64,000 nt of DNA from Malurus cyaneus samueli (lineage: Eukaryota; Chordata; Aves; Passeriformes; Maluridae), in the NCBI GenBank assembly GCA_009741485.1, contig CM019227.1:11261647-11325646 (forward strand), in the 5' to 3' direction. This document shows, piece by piece, positions 47,605-60,900 of the stretch. The notes under the pieces were generated by a model. It had not been told where the DNA came from, searched no databases, and saw only the letters and a program-made list of their open reading frames with translations. Position numbers and translations under genes: made by a program. Positions within the stretch are counted from its first letter, which is position 1. Each line of letters begins with the position of its first letter.

Positions 47605-50560
47605 CTTTCCATCTTGCTTTTCTGTTCTCTCCCTCCTGTCCCAAGGTGGATGTGCACCTCAGGCTGCCTGAGTAGCTTTTAAACATTAAACAAAACACAT
47701 CAGCTTGCCATGTCTGTCTCAGCAGAAAGTCAATATCTACTCCAGGAGCAATCAAGCACCCAAGCACAGAGGATATAGCAAAAAGCTGTAAAAAATGTAG
47801 TAACAATGCCTGAAAGTGGTTTGAGTAAAGGTTTTCTTGTAAACCTGCAGTTGAAACCAACTTTATCTAAGAAATTACAAAGACTTTGATCAATCTCAAA
47901 TGAATTTTGATATTACAAGCACAATATATGGCCAAATGTAATTCTGAGCCAAGCAATGCACAAGGACCTTCTCCAAAGTTTACTGAAATTCTAGTAATAA
48001 AGTTTTTGTGTAAATTTTGCCATTCTAAACCTTTGATGTGCTCAGAATTTTAGTTAACCCACGTCTCAAGATATTTATTGCTTTTATAAATGCAGATAGT
48101 GAGAAAAATATTGGTTTTCTAGCAGTACAGCTTTGAAAATCTTTACCTAATAAATAAACTCATTTCACACGTGTCACTGATCATGCGCTGGATGATAAAT
48201 GCTTTTTATCACTACCAATCTCAAGAAAAGTTTCAACGAAGAAACATCTAAGTCAAAAACAATACAGACTATGAATTACCTTTTATTTCCTAGAACAACT
48301 CAAACATAATAAAGTTAGTCCAGCAAAGATTTTAACCATTATCCTATAAAAGTAGAAATGCTTTCTTTCTTGTGAAAATCTACATAAATAAAATGACTGC
48401 AGATTCTATAGACTTAAAAAAATAATTTTCATATTATTAAATAGTCTAGATAAGACTTTTCTAGCTCAAGATAACTGTGGAAAGCACTGGGTGCCTGAGA
48501 AACACAAATGTCATTAAAATTGCAACAAGTTGTGAAGAAAGGTTTGTTAGTATGAGTTAGAGCATGACTCAGCAATGCTGGCATCCTTGCTAACACAACG
48601 AGGTGGTCTCAGCTCACAAGTATTAAATGTGGGAGCAAACAGCACTGGCAGCACACTGGGTCTGGAGTGAAAACATTTCTCTTCAAGAAAAACTGATACT
48701 GCTCTTGAGCACTTGGGCTTTAAATCTTCTTATTGTTTGGGCAAAAACGCTGAAAAAAATTCTAAAACAGTGGGTAATGTGTAAACTACAGAGTGGAAGC
48801 ATTTCTGACAAGGAAAGTCATATCAAGGAAATATCAATTCTCCATGCTTTCACAATATGTAAATATTTTACACTTAGAAAAACATTTACATGCTCATAAT
48901 TGCTGTGGGCACTTCTACCCTGAGAACTCAGCTGATTCAGGAACAAACAGGCCAGCAGACACAGCTGTTCAAATCAAACTTAAAAAAATAAGCAAGGACA
49001 GTGGCTATCATGGAAACATTATTTTACAACAGGTATCATGGAAATACTTATCACCCCCAAACAAAACCAGACCAAAAGAACAACTTCAGCATCTTAAATC
49101 ATGATTCACAAGCAGTCACAGGCTCCAAATTATCTCAAAACTATGATTATCTGTCGCAGAATTACACAGCCATCTTGCACATAAGCATGACTACTCTGGA
49201 ACTCATGTTTTTTTTTAAAGCCAAACTTCTGTCTCAGCGGCAGAATTTAATCTCTCTTATTTATGGTTCTCCCAATTCCCCAAACAATTAGGTCGCAGCA
49301 GAAAGAGGGAGGCACGGACAGAGGCTGATGTCTGTCCCACACCACAGCAGTCGGGCACTCCTCCTCTCTGGCACTCCAGAATCAGGGTGGCAGTGCAAGG
49401 TCGTGATGATTTGTAGTGCCAGAGGACTGCAGAAGCCTCAGGCAATTGTCAGAAGCCTTGGCTTCCTACTAGAGCTCAGTGAATTATTTCCAAATTTACT
49501 GCTACGGTAAACAGCTGCCAAATAATCTCAGCACCCACAGCCCAGAAAGGCAGGGAGGAATGAATTAAGTTGAGAGGAGATGCAGAGTTTCTGTCTGTGT
49601 GAGATGTCACCATCACAGACACAGCTTGATTTACTTTACAGTGACCCAATTGCATCCTTTCAGTGCCTGATCGTTCTGGAGGCCACGAGAAAGATGACAC
49701 TTCTCCAATAACAGGTTAATTATAAACTTATGTAGCAGGTGACAGAATACTGATGTTACAGATCAAGATTCTTCCTGAGACTTACTCAGAATAAAAGAAA
49801 AAATATTTCTGAAACTTTAGTCAGCAACTGTTAATAGATGCAAAAGGCAAAGCGTGAGTTCCTGAGAGAGGGGTGTGTAACAGAGCAGTTACAGCACACC
49901 CCAAACCACAAACACCAGGTGTTAGCTCACACCTCCTCTTACCTCTGCTCTGCTTACTCATCTGTAAATGCAGAACTGAAATTTCCTACAGTCTTTTGGA
50001 CTGTATTCATTTGGATAGTTTTGATATTTGAGAACTATTACTTTTAAATCATGAACTGCCAAAATTTTAAAAAAAAACATTTTATTTTAATTAGATATAT
50101 TCAACTGATTATAAACAACAAAACCAAAAAAGGTATCTTGACTAACAATATAAGTAATTTAAGTAGCTAATCCATATCTTCAGAAATGACAAATATAGAG
50201 CTTGCTAAAAGTCATATGTAACTCTAAAAATGTTCGCACTAGCATAAAAAAAAATGCAGAATGAAAAATATGTAATTGCTGCTCCTTAAAATGGTGCATT
50301 TCTTCAAAAAAATTGCTCTGAATGTTCACAGTTTTCTCACATTATATCACTGTATTAATAAATATCAATTTATATGTATTTCTATGCAGTTCAATGACTA
50401 ACATGCATATTAAAAAAGGAAAATGCTATTTGGTTTGGATAGGGTTTTTTAGAGAAGACTTTTGCATTTGGCAAGCTAGATTAGAAGTCTTAGAGAGAAC
50501 ATAAGAGAGCAGATTTTAATATGTGAAAGAAATTAATTACAATAGTTAAATGTTAAAATT

Positions 50561-50573
50561 ACCCTAACCCTTA
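50561..50573. repeat. minimal telomere-like motif
   Basis: Two CCCTAA-type hexamers (ACCCTAACCCTTA), continuing into TACAC as the tract near 2.79 kb also does. At this length a chance origin cannot be excluded. Confidence 0.35.
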
Positions 50574-53500
50574 CACACCATAACTGCATTTCCTCTTGCA
50601 GCTGCCCCTTTGCAATAACATTTTCTACTCTGAGATGGGCCCAGTGAAAAAAGCACAAATATACTCAAGTCCCTTAAGCCAACCAAAGTTCATCCCAGCT
50701 AATTCTCTTCCAAACTTCCCATATTTACCAAATTCAGCAATGCTGTGTACAGTACTGCAGTAATAAAAATGTCATCCTTTGCACTTTGCTGCTGGCACAC
50801 CCGTTATGCCATCCCTTTGACAAAATGCATTCTCCCTGTCTACAATGTATTACAAGTCCTACTATTTGCTATGTGTTTTCCCTCTTAAATGAGGTGTATG
50901 GGACAAAGGGCAGCAGTGACTGTCACCTGGTGGATTTGCTTTCTCAGTTATCAGAGAAGTTTTCCAATATAGAAATCTCTGCTCTCAGTAAGCCCAGCTC
51001 CACAAGTTATGAAAGGCAAACTCATCATTCAGTTGCACTGAGGATTATCCACAGCTGCCTGGAAACAGCTCGTTCTCCTCTTCCCTCACCCCATCTTCTC
51101 TAGCAGTGTTTGCCTCTTCCCTTTTCCTAGTACTCATTTGGAGAAAATAACTCATTTTTAGCTCCACATAATTTCAAAAACCTTTTCATTTATCACGCTC
51201 TGCCCACAACACTGTTTGTTCCTCCCTGGGAACAGCAGGGAGCTGCACAACAACTCAGCACCCAGGGGTTTAAAGGCTTGGCTGTTTCCTCCTAATCTAA
51301 GGCAAAAGCACCCAAAACCTTCACATGCTCCATGTGCTCAACCCACATTTTTTCCTAATTTATTTTAATTAGTCAAGTAAACCCTAAATGCTTCTGGATG
51401 TGAGCACATCTCCATCAGGCAAAATAATTTGAGGGAGATTCTCTAAAATTTGTGAAAAAAAAAAAAAGGATTTTTTGCAAGCCCTAAGGATGACCTTGGG
51501 CACTTCTGCCTTCAGAAAGAAGAACATTTAAATAGAGTAGAAGGGTAAGGGTCACATCCATCAAAGAAAAGTCTCTGTAACAATACAATCAGCGTGAACC
51601 AGAAGACAACAGAAATCCCGTGCATAAAAGAGAACAGTTCTGGTTCAAATGACAATCTGTCAAAAAAGGTGCTGGCCTCCTAAACATTCCAGAGAGACTT
51701 AAGTTTGAAATTATTGAACAAAAAAGAGTCACAAAGATGAGAGGAGGCTGCTATGAGGGAACAAGCAGGAACAATGTTCTTGGGGAAGAGGTATTAGCTG
51801 TTCCCAGGGAGCAGGAGAGGTCTGTATGAAGGGATGACATACTCAGTTTAACAACTGCAGCAGAGCTACAGTGACAGGCAAGGAGCCAGGTATGAGAAAG
51901 AAGCTAGATGGAAAACTTCCAAGCTCTAGTAATCATGGCAGTATTAACTTTTAAATTTTCCTGAGGCTGATGTTTCAGTAAAAGCAATTCTAATGTATTA
52001 GGACTTTAAAAAATGCACACTTGAATACAAATACTAGAAAACTGATTGTAATCAGGAACAACAAAAAAAAAGCATTTAACTCATGGGTAAAGACTGAGAA
52101 CTGCAATCAGCCCACAAACTACACCTGAGTAATTTTAGAGGAGTTAAATCACGCAAACCTTAATCACAATTCATGCCGAAATTTCGGTGAGTTGAGTTTT
52201 GTAGCTGTCTCAGTGCACACCTAAAGCATCATAAAACCTTTATGAGAATCAGTAGTGAGTAAATGAACATATAAATAATTGTCTGACAGAAAGGATCAAA
52301 ATTCTTTATGAGCATTTAGCCCTTGGATGAGGCCAACATCTGATAAGATAGGAATACATAAAAGAAAAGCAGAATTAAACATCAAATTGCAGAACACTCA
52401 CAGGCAGTACTACCTTTTTCCTTCTAAGAGCTCTTGAAAAGGAGAAGCCTGCTCCCACCTTGATGCTTTGGGCCTGGTTCACAGCACCACCACCCTCTTT
52501 TACTGTGATCAGATGGGTTTTAGCATCTCAGCTGAAAGCAGCCCTAATAAGGACCTCTCCTCTGTGCAATTTACACATCTATGTTCTCAAATTTAAATCA
52601 CAATATTTAATACCTCATTCACACATAGTATCTGTGGAAAGAGATTAAAATAAACATCATAGAAGTGGAAAGTCTTATTTCTAGGCAGCTCTGACGGTAA
52701 TAGAGACCTCAGAGATGATGGTGACATCCTTCTCCTCTGCAAGGCCACTCACCAAGTTTTGTGCTGCTATCAAGGACAAACAAATAAGGGAAACCAAGAG
52801 AAATCCAGTTCCTAAGCAACGCTGTATTTCTGTACCCCACTCAGGCTCTGGCAGAGGTTTATCTTGCTCCAGGCTCTGAAATAGGACACAAAAGGTCTGT
52901 GGTACTGTCTGGGAAGCACAGCCCAGCTTCCAACAGCACCTTATTAAATCACACCCTTCTCGGGCTGTTATTACTCGCCTGGATGATGAAAATCATTGCT
53001 TTCCCTTTTTCAAGCCTTTGTGTTTCTCATCTATCTGCCCAACAGAGCCATCAGGGCAGTGATCAGATCTTTCTGTGGCTGCACAACACCAGGCAAAAGG
53101 AAGCCCTGGATTCAGAGGGAGGATCTCTGATGTGACTGCAATACAAAACATAACAGCAGCTATCTGGACACAAACCCAGATTTTCCTCCTGCCAGTTCTT
53201 GCATTTGGTGTTTGTTTGTCTGAACACTTCACCTGCAGCAAATACAACTTCTCCTGCAACCAAAATCAGACTAAATTGCAGCATTGCCACAGACCAAGGG
53301 CATGCACAGGGCCACGAGGTGAGAGCCGCCATGTGCACAGGAGATCCACCCAATACACCCTGGTTATAAACTCCTGCATGAGCTGATGCACCTGGTGCAT
53401 GGCACTGCAGCAGGACCTGTGGAAACATGAATATCTGCCATCTGTTCAGGGAGATGTGGCACAAATGAAAACACCCAGGTAAGGGGGGAAAATAAAAAAC

Positions 53501-54579
53501 ATCTTTTCACAGTCATCACTACGTACTTCTTACACCAGCCACCAAGATAAACCACCAAAAACATCACTGTTAGAGGAAAATGAACAAAAGAAAAAAATTG
53601 GTTTTCCCTAGCACACAGACAAAATGCATCCTCTGATTGCATAAAGCTCCATGAACAATTTTGTAGAAGGATTACTTTGTCTCCACGCAGTTGCCTAGTG
53701 ATAATATTTGTCCATCTGTTGTAAGGCATATTTCCATATCCAAAGGCACAGCACACACTGCCATGTGCTGGAAGAGATGCAGGATTCTCGCCTTGCAAAT
53801 CAACCCATTGATCATAATGAAAAATGGCAAAATGCCAGCAGTTTATGCACCGAGACATCTCAAGGATTCACAGCTGAATAGCTATTTAAATAATAAACCC
53901 ACCCTACTTCAAGTCATATTTAGAGCTAAGTATCACCAGACTAACAACTTTTTCTGTGGTATAATGTTCTTTATAAGTAATAAGCAATGTAAATTTTTGC
54001 AAGCTGAAGCATAAAGCCATAACTATACAAATAATCACTACATGTAAATGTAGACCTTTTGGCCTCAGTGCAGTTATTTCACTCAGAGGAATACTTCTAT
54101 TTATGAAGGGTTTGTTTGTTCTGGCCCCACTTCTTCTTATGATAGTCTGCTCTAATCACAAATGGATGTGGGGTTGATTTGAACCATTTCTTTTGCTTCT
54201 AAAATTGGTATTTATGTCTAAGCATCAGCACAAAATCTAAGTTATTCCACTACATGACTTTAGCCACAAGGAAAGGAGAAAAGGTTCTCCAAACAAAATT
54301 TCTCCTATATATTTTAAGTTTGAAGGGCATAACCACCCATTAGTAAATGTAAATTATCACTTTACTATTAATCTAACCATTCACCAATTACAATGATTGA
54401 ACAGATGTCATTAGTGAGCCTGGGTTCACTCTGGTGAAAGCACACATGCTCCCTGAGTCCTAGACAGATGAAATTTCAGTTCTCACCCTGGTTTTCAGGA
54501 ATCCCACATACTCCTGCCTTTCTAAACTACACCAACAAAACATTAGCATTCATTCACAAATGATTAGCACCAAAGAAAC

Positions 54580-54900
54580 ACAGGTTTAACCTTTGTGTAG
54601 ATGCTTGCAGCACAGGAAAAGCATCTCAGAGTTCACCACTAATGACTTTAACCCAGTCTAGATGAGCCAGCCTTCCAAGTGGTTAAAGCTAATTTAGATT
54701 AGATGCTAATTTAGGTCTGAGCCTCTCCTGTGAGCGGCTTGTGCCAGATTGAATATGGTGCTCTAGTGATATGGGATTACAGTCAAAAGAATTACGGAGC
54801 AGCTACCTAATTAATTTCAGTTAATGGTATTTAAAGCCATGCAGCTGTATGCAAACCAGCTTTGCATCACCAAGGAGTGCAATGATATTTCATTCAGAAA
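54580..54900. promoter_or_regulatory. candidate distal regulatory element
   Basis: A dense set of developmental transcription-factor-type motifs in non-repetitive sequence: a repeated GCTAATTTAG (54688-54697 and 54705-54714), TAATTAAT (54808-54815), the E-box CAGCTG (54842-54847), and divergent octamer-like sites ATGCAAAC (54849-54856) and TTTGCAT (54861-54867). There is no open frame of note. Motif clustering alone is weak evidence, and conservation and chromatin data are lacking, so this is only a candidate. Confidence 0.25.
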
Positions 54901-57900
54901 GCTACTGAGTGCCCATAACATGGCCACATTCACAGGTTGGTGACACAGCCCTGCATTTGCCTATCTGAGCAGCACAGGCATGTCCCTTGTCCCCTCTTTG
55001 GCACAGCGGGAGAGCACGTCCTGCTCTCTGCCCACAACGCTGCTGCAAGTGAGGAATGGAGGATGGGCAAGAACAACTGCAAGGAAAGGTTAAAGGCATG
55101 AAAAATGCAGTTTTCCAATTGCTCAATATTTTCCTTGCAGCAGCTTTGCAGCCCCCATGCCCCATGCAGGTCTCTGACACAGCCTCGGGGGGCTCTGCTG
55201 TCCCAAGGGACAACCTCCATGGCTTTTCCTGGGCAGTGTGGAGCCAAATAACCCAGTGCTGTGACAGCAGAGGAGCTGGAGCACACCCCCTGAAGGGACT
55301 TTTGACATGGTAAAATATCATTCTGCAGCTGCTGCAGAGGGTTGTCTGAACCTCCTGATTCTCCATGGGAATTTTGCCACAAGAATCTTCTCCCTCTTTT
55401 TTTTTTGCAGAAGTCCTGCATTTAACCCTGAGATGCTCCTCGGGGACTGTGGGACAACAGGAACGTGCTGCCAGTGATGGGGACTGACTCTGAGTGCATT
55501 GCCTTGGCTGCCAGGTGGTCTGGAAAAGGGTTACTCAGTACTGGGAGATGATTCCAAACAAAAAGGATCTGTTTTATCTATGGGTGCTCAGCCTGGTGTC
55601 ATTTCTCACCCCTCAATGAAAAAAAAGGAGAGCTGGATGCTGAGTATTGTTAAAATACTATTCTGGGGCAAACACTGAGGCCACCAACCCAACCTAAATT
55701 CTGCTCCAGTCTTTCCCTGACCTCCCCATTTGCAAGTCATAATTGTATCATCTTCTTTCCTGCACAGGAAATTAAAAGTACGTAAAAAATTATTACCTAT
55801 GCCAAAAGTTCCATGTGTTTTTTAACGCACATTAAGTATCCTATAAAAACGCGCAAGGCTTGTGAAGAGTGGAACACCAAAATCGCAAGCACAAACTCCA
55901 CTGAAAATTGATACCAGGCACTTACTGCATTTTTTTTTTTTTNATAATTTCAGCATCATGCCACCAATTCTTTTTTACTTTCCATTAAAATACCACTGCA
56001 GAGCATCAGATCCTCGCTACCCCCTCGGAGGTGGCAAAATGTAAATGTTCAGAGACGTCTGGATCATTATTTTAAATGTCACCAAACCCAAACCTCAGCA
56101 TTACAGGAGTTATTAGTTATATCCACGTTCTGTTCGTGCCAAAACATTTGCTCCCTCATCAACTGTTCCTGTGTGTTTTGCTCTTAATTCACGAAGTTCT
56201 AAACTCACAGATGGCTTCAGTAAGTTTGTCTTACAGAGTAAGCAACACAGAAGAAAAACTGCAGTAATGAACAATGCCTTTAACGAGTCACACTTAAGGA
56301 GATCAATAAGGTCTAACTTTTGAAAGAATGCAGTAAATCCCTCTCACCTGTCACATTCACATACTCACAGATAATCATGGCAATCTGAGCTTATTTGAAT
56401 AAACTGGAAACATAAAACTGATAATTTAAATCACTAAAGCATATTCTCTTTTGCTTTTAGCAATTTAAAACAAGACATTTTTGCCAGTAATTTTTTCTGT
56501 AGAGTACAATAAACAGGAAGTAGGTTTCACAAGTCAGTATAAATTGAATTTAAGCTAGTACACTAAAATTAGTATAACTACAATGTAAATCCCTGCAATG
56601 TTTTACAATTATTTCATACATTTTAAATTACTTATTAAGAGGGCAACAAAACAACACCCAGTCAAATTTCTATTTATATAAACACTATTTCAGCTTCTAC
56701 CTCAGTAGAACTAGATCAGTAGCAATTTAGAATTAAACATTCGGGTCATGCAACACCCATTTTCTCATGCAAAAATTATACAAGAGATGAGGCCACCAAA
56801 ACAAAATTAAGTTCATAAATGGATATGTGTATATATCTGGAACCACACATTTGCATTGCACAGAATGGACAAAATCAGGATGAAGAAGTAGGAAACTTAC
56901 CCTAGAGATATCTAGAAATAAATTATTTTCCAACCATAAAATAGTCATAACATTTCTTTACAGCATATGTTAGAGCATTAAAAAATCCTTACTGAGGAAG
57001 AAAAGCAACATGGAAATTTCTGGAAATATTGATTTCCCCTCCCATTTTCCAGGCTTAGGAATTTTCCACTTTCGCTGAGTTTTAGTTAATCAAACAGTGT
57101 CAGTGGTTCAGTGCACCGTGTGTTACAGCAGCAGGGTCTGAGTGCTAAATAACAGAGGTTGATGTTACACTTCCCTGCAGACAAGATATCTTCATCTATG
57201 GATGGATCAAACAAGGAGCACGGAATCTGACCACATGGAGGGGAAACTCAATTCACCCAATACACCATCTAACAAGAGGGGGGAACAGAAGAACTATGAA
57301 AAACCAAAATACACAGCCTTATTGAAAACCTGTCCATCATGATGATTCCATTAAAATGGAACACCAGTAACAATGGCAGTGATGATCTCTAATGCAGCTG
57401 TGAAATTTTAGCCCAAGTATCAATACTGGGTTGAATATCCTGTGTTTTCACTGGTCCAAGCAGTTTCTCCCCCTGCTTTCAGTAAATACAAGGCTAAGGT
57501 TTGAATCAGTTGCTTGCTTGTACATTGTCCCAGTGACTTGGAAATATCCTCCTGGGAGGGGTGATAGGGTTATAGCTCTGCATTTCTGCTCTCCTCTTTC
57601 AATTAAGGGTTTTTTTATATCACCAAAATGTGTTTTACGTAAATGCAAATGAAGGATTTGTTACTGAGCTGCATTTGGTATTTATAAACTTCTGAGAGAG
57701 CAGGCAGTGAGGCTCGTGGTATATTGCTGCTTTAAACCTATTGTAATCTACGAAACATGATCAGTTGTTGTGGAGGCTCTGAGTATTTAAAGCAAAATCC
57801 ATTTTTCTTTGTCAACCACTTTACGTGATATGAGATGTTAGAGACACAGACTGAGTCATTTTCTCATTAGCTCAGCCAATTATCTACGTCTTTCCCCATC

Positions 57901-60900
57901 CACTCCTTGAATTTGTGTTATGAAAAGATACATATTTTGAAGCAAACCATTTTCTCTGCATGTTAAAAACAAAACCAAGTTGGAGACTGAGAAGGAACAG
58001 CTGAAAGTAATCTAAATCCCAGAATATATTTAAAGGGAAGAACAATGTATACTTCTATTGGGAGATAAGCCATATTGAGCTTATCAAAAAGACAGTCCTT
58101 GGATGCCATGGTTTGCATGTGGCTTGAAGATAAAGAAACAATGCTGCTTTCTTCCGCTCTCTAATCCTTCAAATGTGCAGCTTTAAAACATCTCATCATT
58201 TAAGTATGGATCAGAAATCAGGTACATTTATTTTTCACAGCTAATTACATTTGGAGTGATTAAGAAATCAGTATATTCCAGTGCTTTTGGAAAATAAGAA
58301 GTGACATTCTAGGACTGTGTCTGCAGTCCTGCTCACTGGGCTTGTAGTTAACATTACTGTACCCAATACAGCTTTGCAAAACAGGGGTTTGCTGCATTGT
58401 ATTTATTCAAAATTAATATCGTTTTAACTTAATTAACTGCAAGAAATTGAGGTAATAAACCAGGAATTAGATTTGTAACATTCAAAGACAGAGAAATGAA
58501 AGGTATCTCAAAAAAGCAAAAGACTGAAATTCCAAGTACCCAATTCCAGCCTTTCCAACACCTGAGTGACTTAAAGTCCTCCTACTAAAGCCCCAAGACA
58601 GCTCCATGCTTGATTAGGACCACACACTTTTAGACAAATTGATTTATGTGAACAAAGCTCACTCCTCTGACCCCAGAAAGTCTGGGATGAGACTGAGGTA
58701 AGAATTTTCCCAAACTGGAACAGGATAGCCTGGCTGTGTCTCAGCCAAGCTGGAGCTACACCAGCCCCCTAAAAATTGCTGCAGGGAGAGGGAGTGCTCT
58801 GTAAAACTCTTCTGTACTACAATGTTTAGTCTTTGTTGTTCCACTAGACATATCCCCATCCAAAAATAATGCAATGTTCCATTCAAGTTGTGTTTTAGGG
58901 GAACAACAGCTTGTTATTTTTGAACACATCAGAAGCAATAGAGATTTCAAAGCACAAAGTGTATAAGCAACAAATATTAATGCCTGCTTGAGCTGCTCTG
59001 TAATATTTTATCTGGAGATCTGCCAAATTCTTTGTCTGAAATTCAGCTAAAGTTTGATGATCACAAGTAGAATGGCTATTTTTGTATCCAACACGCATAT
59101 TATCAGGAATGAAAAGACAAATTGTCAAGTGAATGGCACTGTTGTTGCAAAGGTGGTATTTAAACAATTGGAGAACTTAGAAGCAAATAGAAGGCACCCA
59201 GCCAATTCCACATTGCTTCAAAAGAAATTTTTACAAAGCTCCATTTTCCAATTATTTCACATAATGTGCTCTGCTCTGTGGGTTTGGATCTCCAGTGCAA
59301 CGCTGCAACATGAACTCCACAGAGTGCTGGGAAAAAAAGACCTCTTAGGCTATTTTGAAAAATACTTTTTTAAAAAGTAACTAAAGCCAGAAGGACAATT
59401 TTCATGCATAAACACAGCTTTCTGGCTGTTTATCACTGCTGTCAGGCAAACATTAGCTGTGCTCAGCATGGCACTTCCCCTCAGCTCTATTTTGTAACTT
59501 CCATTGCACACTGAAAACGAGGCTCACCAAGAATAGATTTTTTTAAAGGTTTCTTGCTAAGGATAAACGAATTCATGAAAATTTCATCCACACATTAAAC
59601 ATCCCACAATTACAATTAAAACAATTACAATCTCACTTTCTATCCCATCTGCTTCTCCAAGTCTGGAAGTGCACATTCTCTCTTACTTTTGCATGACACT
59701 GCCAATACACAAAAACTCCTATCACATCCAAGTCCCTCAGGCACCTTGCATTTCCTTTTCTACATTCCAGTTAACCCAGTATCTCATCTCTAAATGATAT
59801 TTTTAGACACCAGCTGTCTCTAGATGTCCTATGTCCTTTATCCTTGCTCCTGTCTCCAGGTGGTAGCAAAGTATAACCTTCTCACAAAACAGACTCATCA
59901 GGATAAACTTCCTTCTGGTTCCAACAGGAAAAAGAGCAATGGATCAAAAACTCAACGATGACCTCCCCAGAATAATGAACTCTTCCAAGGCCCTTTAAAA
60001 CAAATCAAATAGTCATGTTTCATTTCCTTTATTAAATATACCTACGGCAATATATCTTTTACTTTTGCCTACAGATGTTTGCTTTGGGGGTCAACAAATA
60101 TTGGGAAGTCTCACTTTTCACCTGTGGACATTTTCACCTCTCGGACTGACCTAAAAGCTGCTGAAGGAGGGAAAAAAGGAATGACAGAATTAGCAGAAAG
60201 TTGGTCTCTCTCTTTGTTCCATTAGTATACAGACACACATTTTATTAATCTAAATAAATTGCTTTCAAGTTTTGCTTGCTGAAACAGTGCTGCCACCTCC
60301 TCCACAGTCTCCCAGTCATCCCTGCCAGTGGCAGATGGGTTCAGGAGAAACCTCTACAGAGCAGCCATCGAGAGCATGAGCAGAGATTCACATCTCTGAG
60401 AAGAGAAGGAGCTCTCTTCAGCAGCAGCTGTTCCAGGAACAACTTCCCCAGGTGACTGACAACAGCCTTATGGCATCTCAGACTTATCCACCATCATTTA
60501 TATTTTCCCTACAGCTAACTTTCTGAAAAAAGATAGATATACACTGATCATGACTCGTCCTCATCTGCTCACGTCTCAATCTCTGTCTTTTACAACTTAA
60601 CACACACATCTCTAACATGCACAGGCTTCCATCAACCACAGGCTGCCCAGACAAATGCTGTATGGCATGTCCAGCCTGAGCACTTCATGGAAAAATCCTA
60701 AATCCTGGTGTTTTGTGGTCAGAGGTAGCTCTGGTTTGCATCTCTCGGCCCTCAGGCATCCCACACTCTGTATCCCCACCTCAACAGTTTGTGAGGCAGA
60801 TGTGAATTTGAGACAATCCCGAGCATGTTCCTGTCAGAAGCACTCTAAACTGGAATGCCAGTTCTGGTTTCTGAATGTTCCCTGGCAGACCTTGCCCTCC

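Larger units (their letters stand above)
44473..54579. other. unannotated AT-rich sequence, no gene seen
   Basis: About 10 kb of AT-rich DNA. An acceptor-like tract (TTTCTCTTTACAG) ends at 44,857, about 390 bp right of the CpG array. It could mark a transcript starting in the array, but the following donor is weak. An A14 tract lies at 46,143-46,156 and an A13 tract at 51,455-51,467. Open frames up to 164 codons (53.86-53.36 kb, minus) have no recognised domain. Confidence 0.45.

Noticed and set aside
53364..53858. 164-codon minus-strand open frame
   Set aside because: No recognisable domain, and open frames overlap on the other strand. Probably chance.
54902..55421. Overlapping 154- and 163-codon minus-strand open frames
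   Set aside because: Two different frames open over the same GC-richer stretch indicate composition, not coding. No domain recognised.
55387..55425. Splice acceptor TTTTTTTTTTGCAG with exon
   Set aside because: The acceptor is good, but the following frames stop quickly or lack a credible donor, so no exon can be defined.
60351..60378. Short match to a LINE reverse-transcriptase-like motif (LYRAAIESM)
   Set aside because: Only nine residues resemble the motif and the flanking translation does not continue the similarity, so it is probably coincidence.
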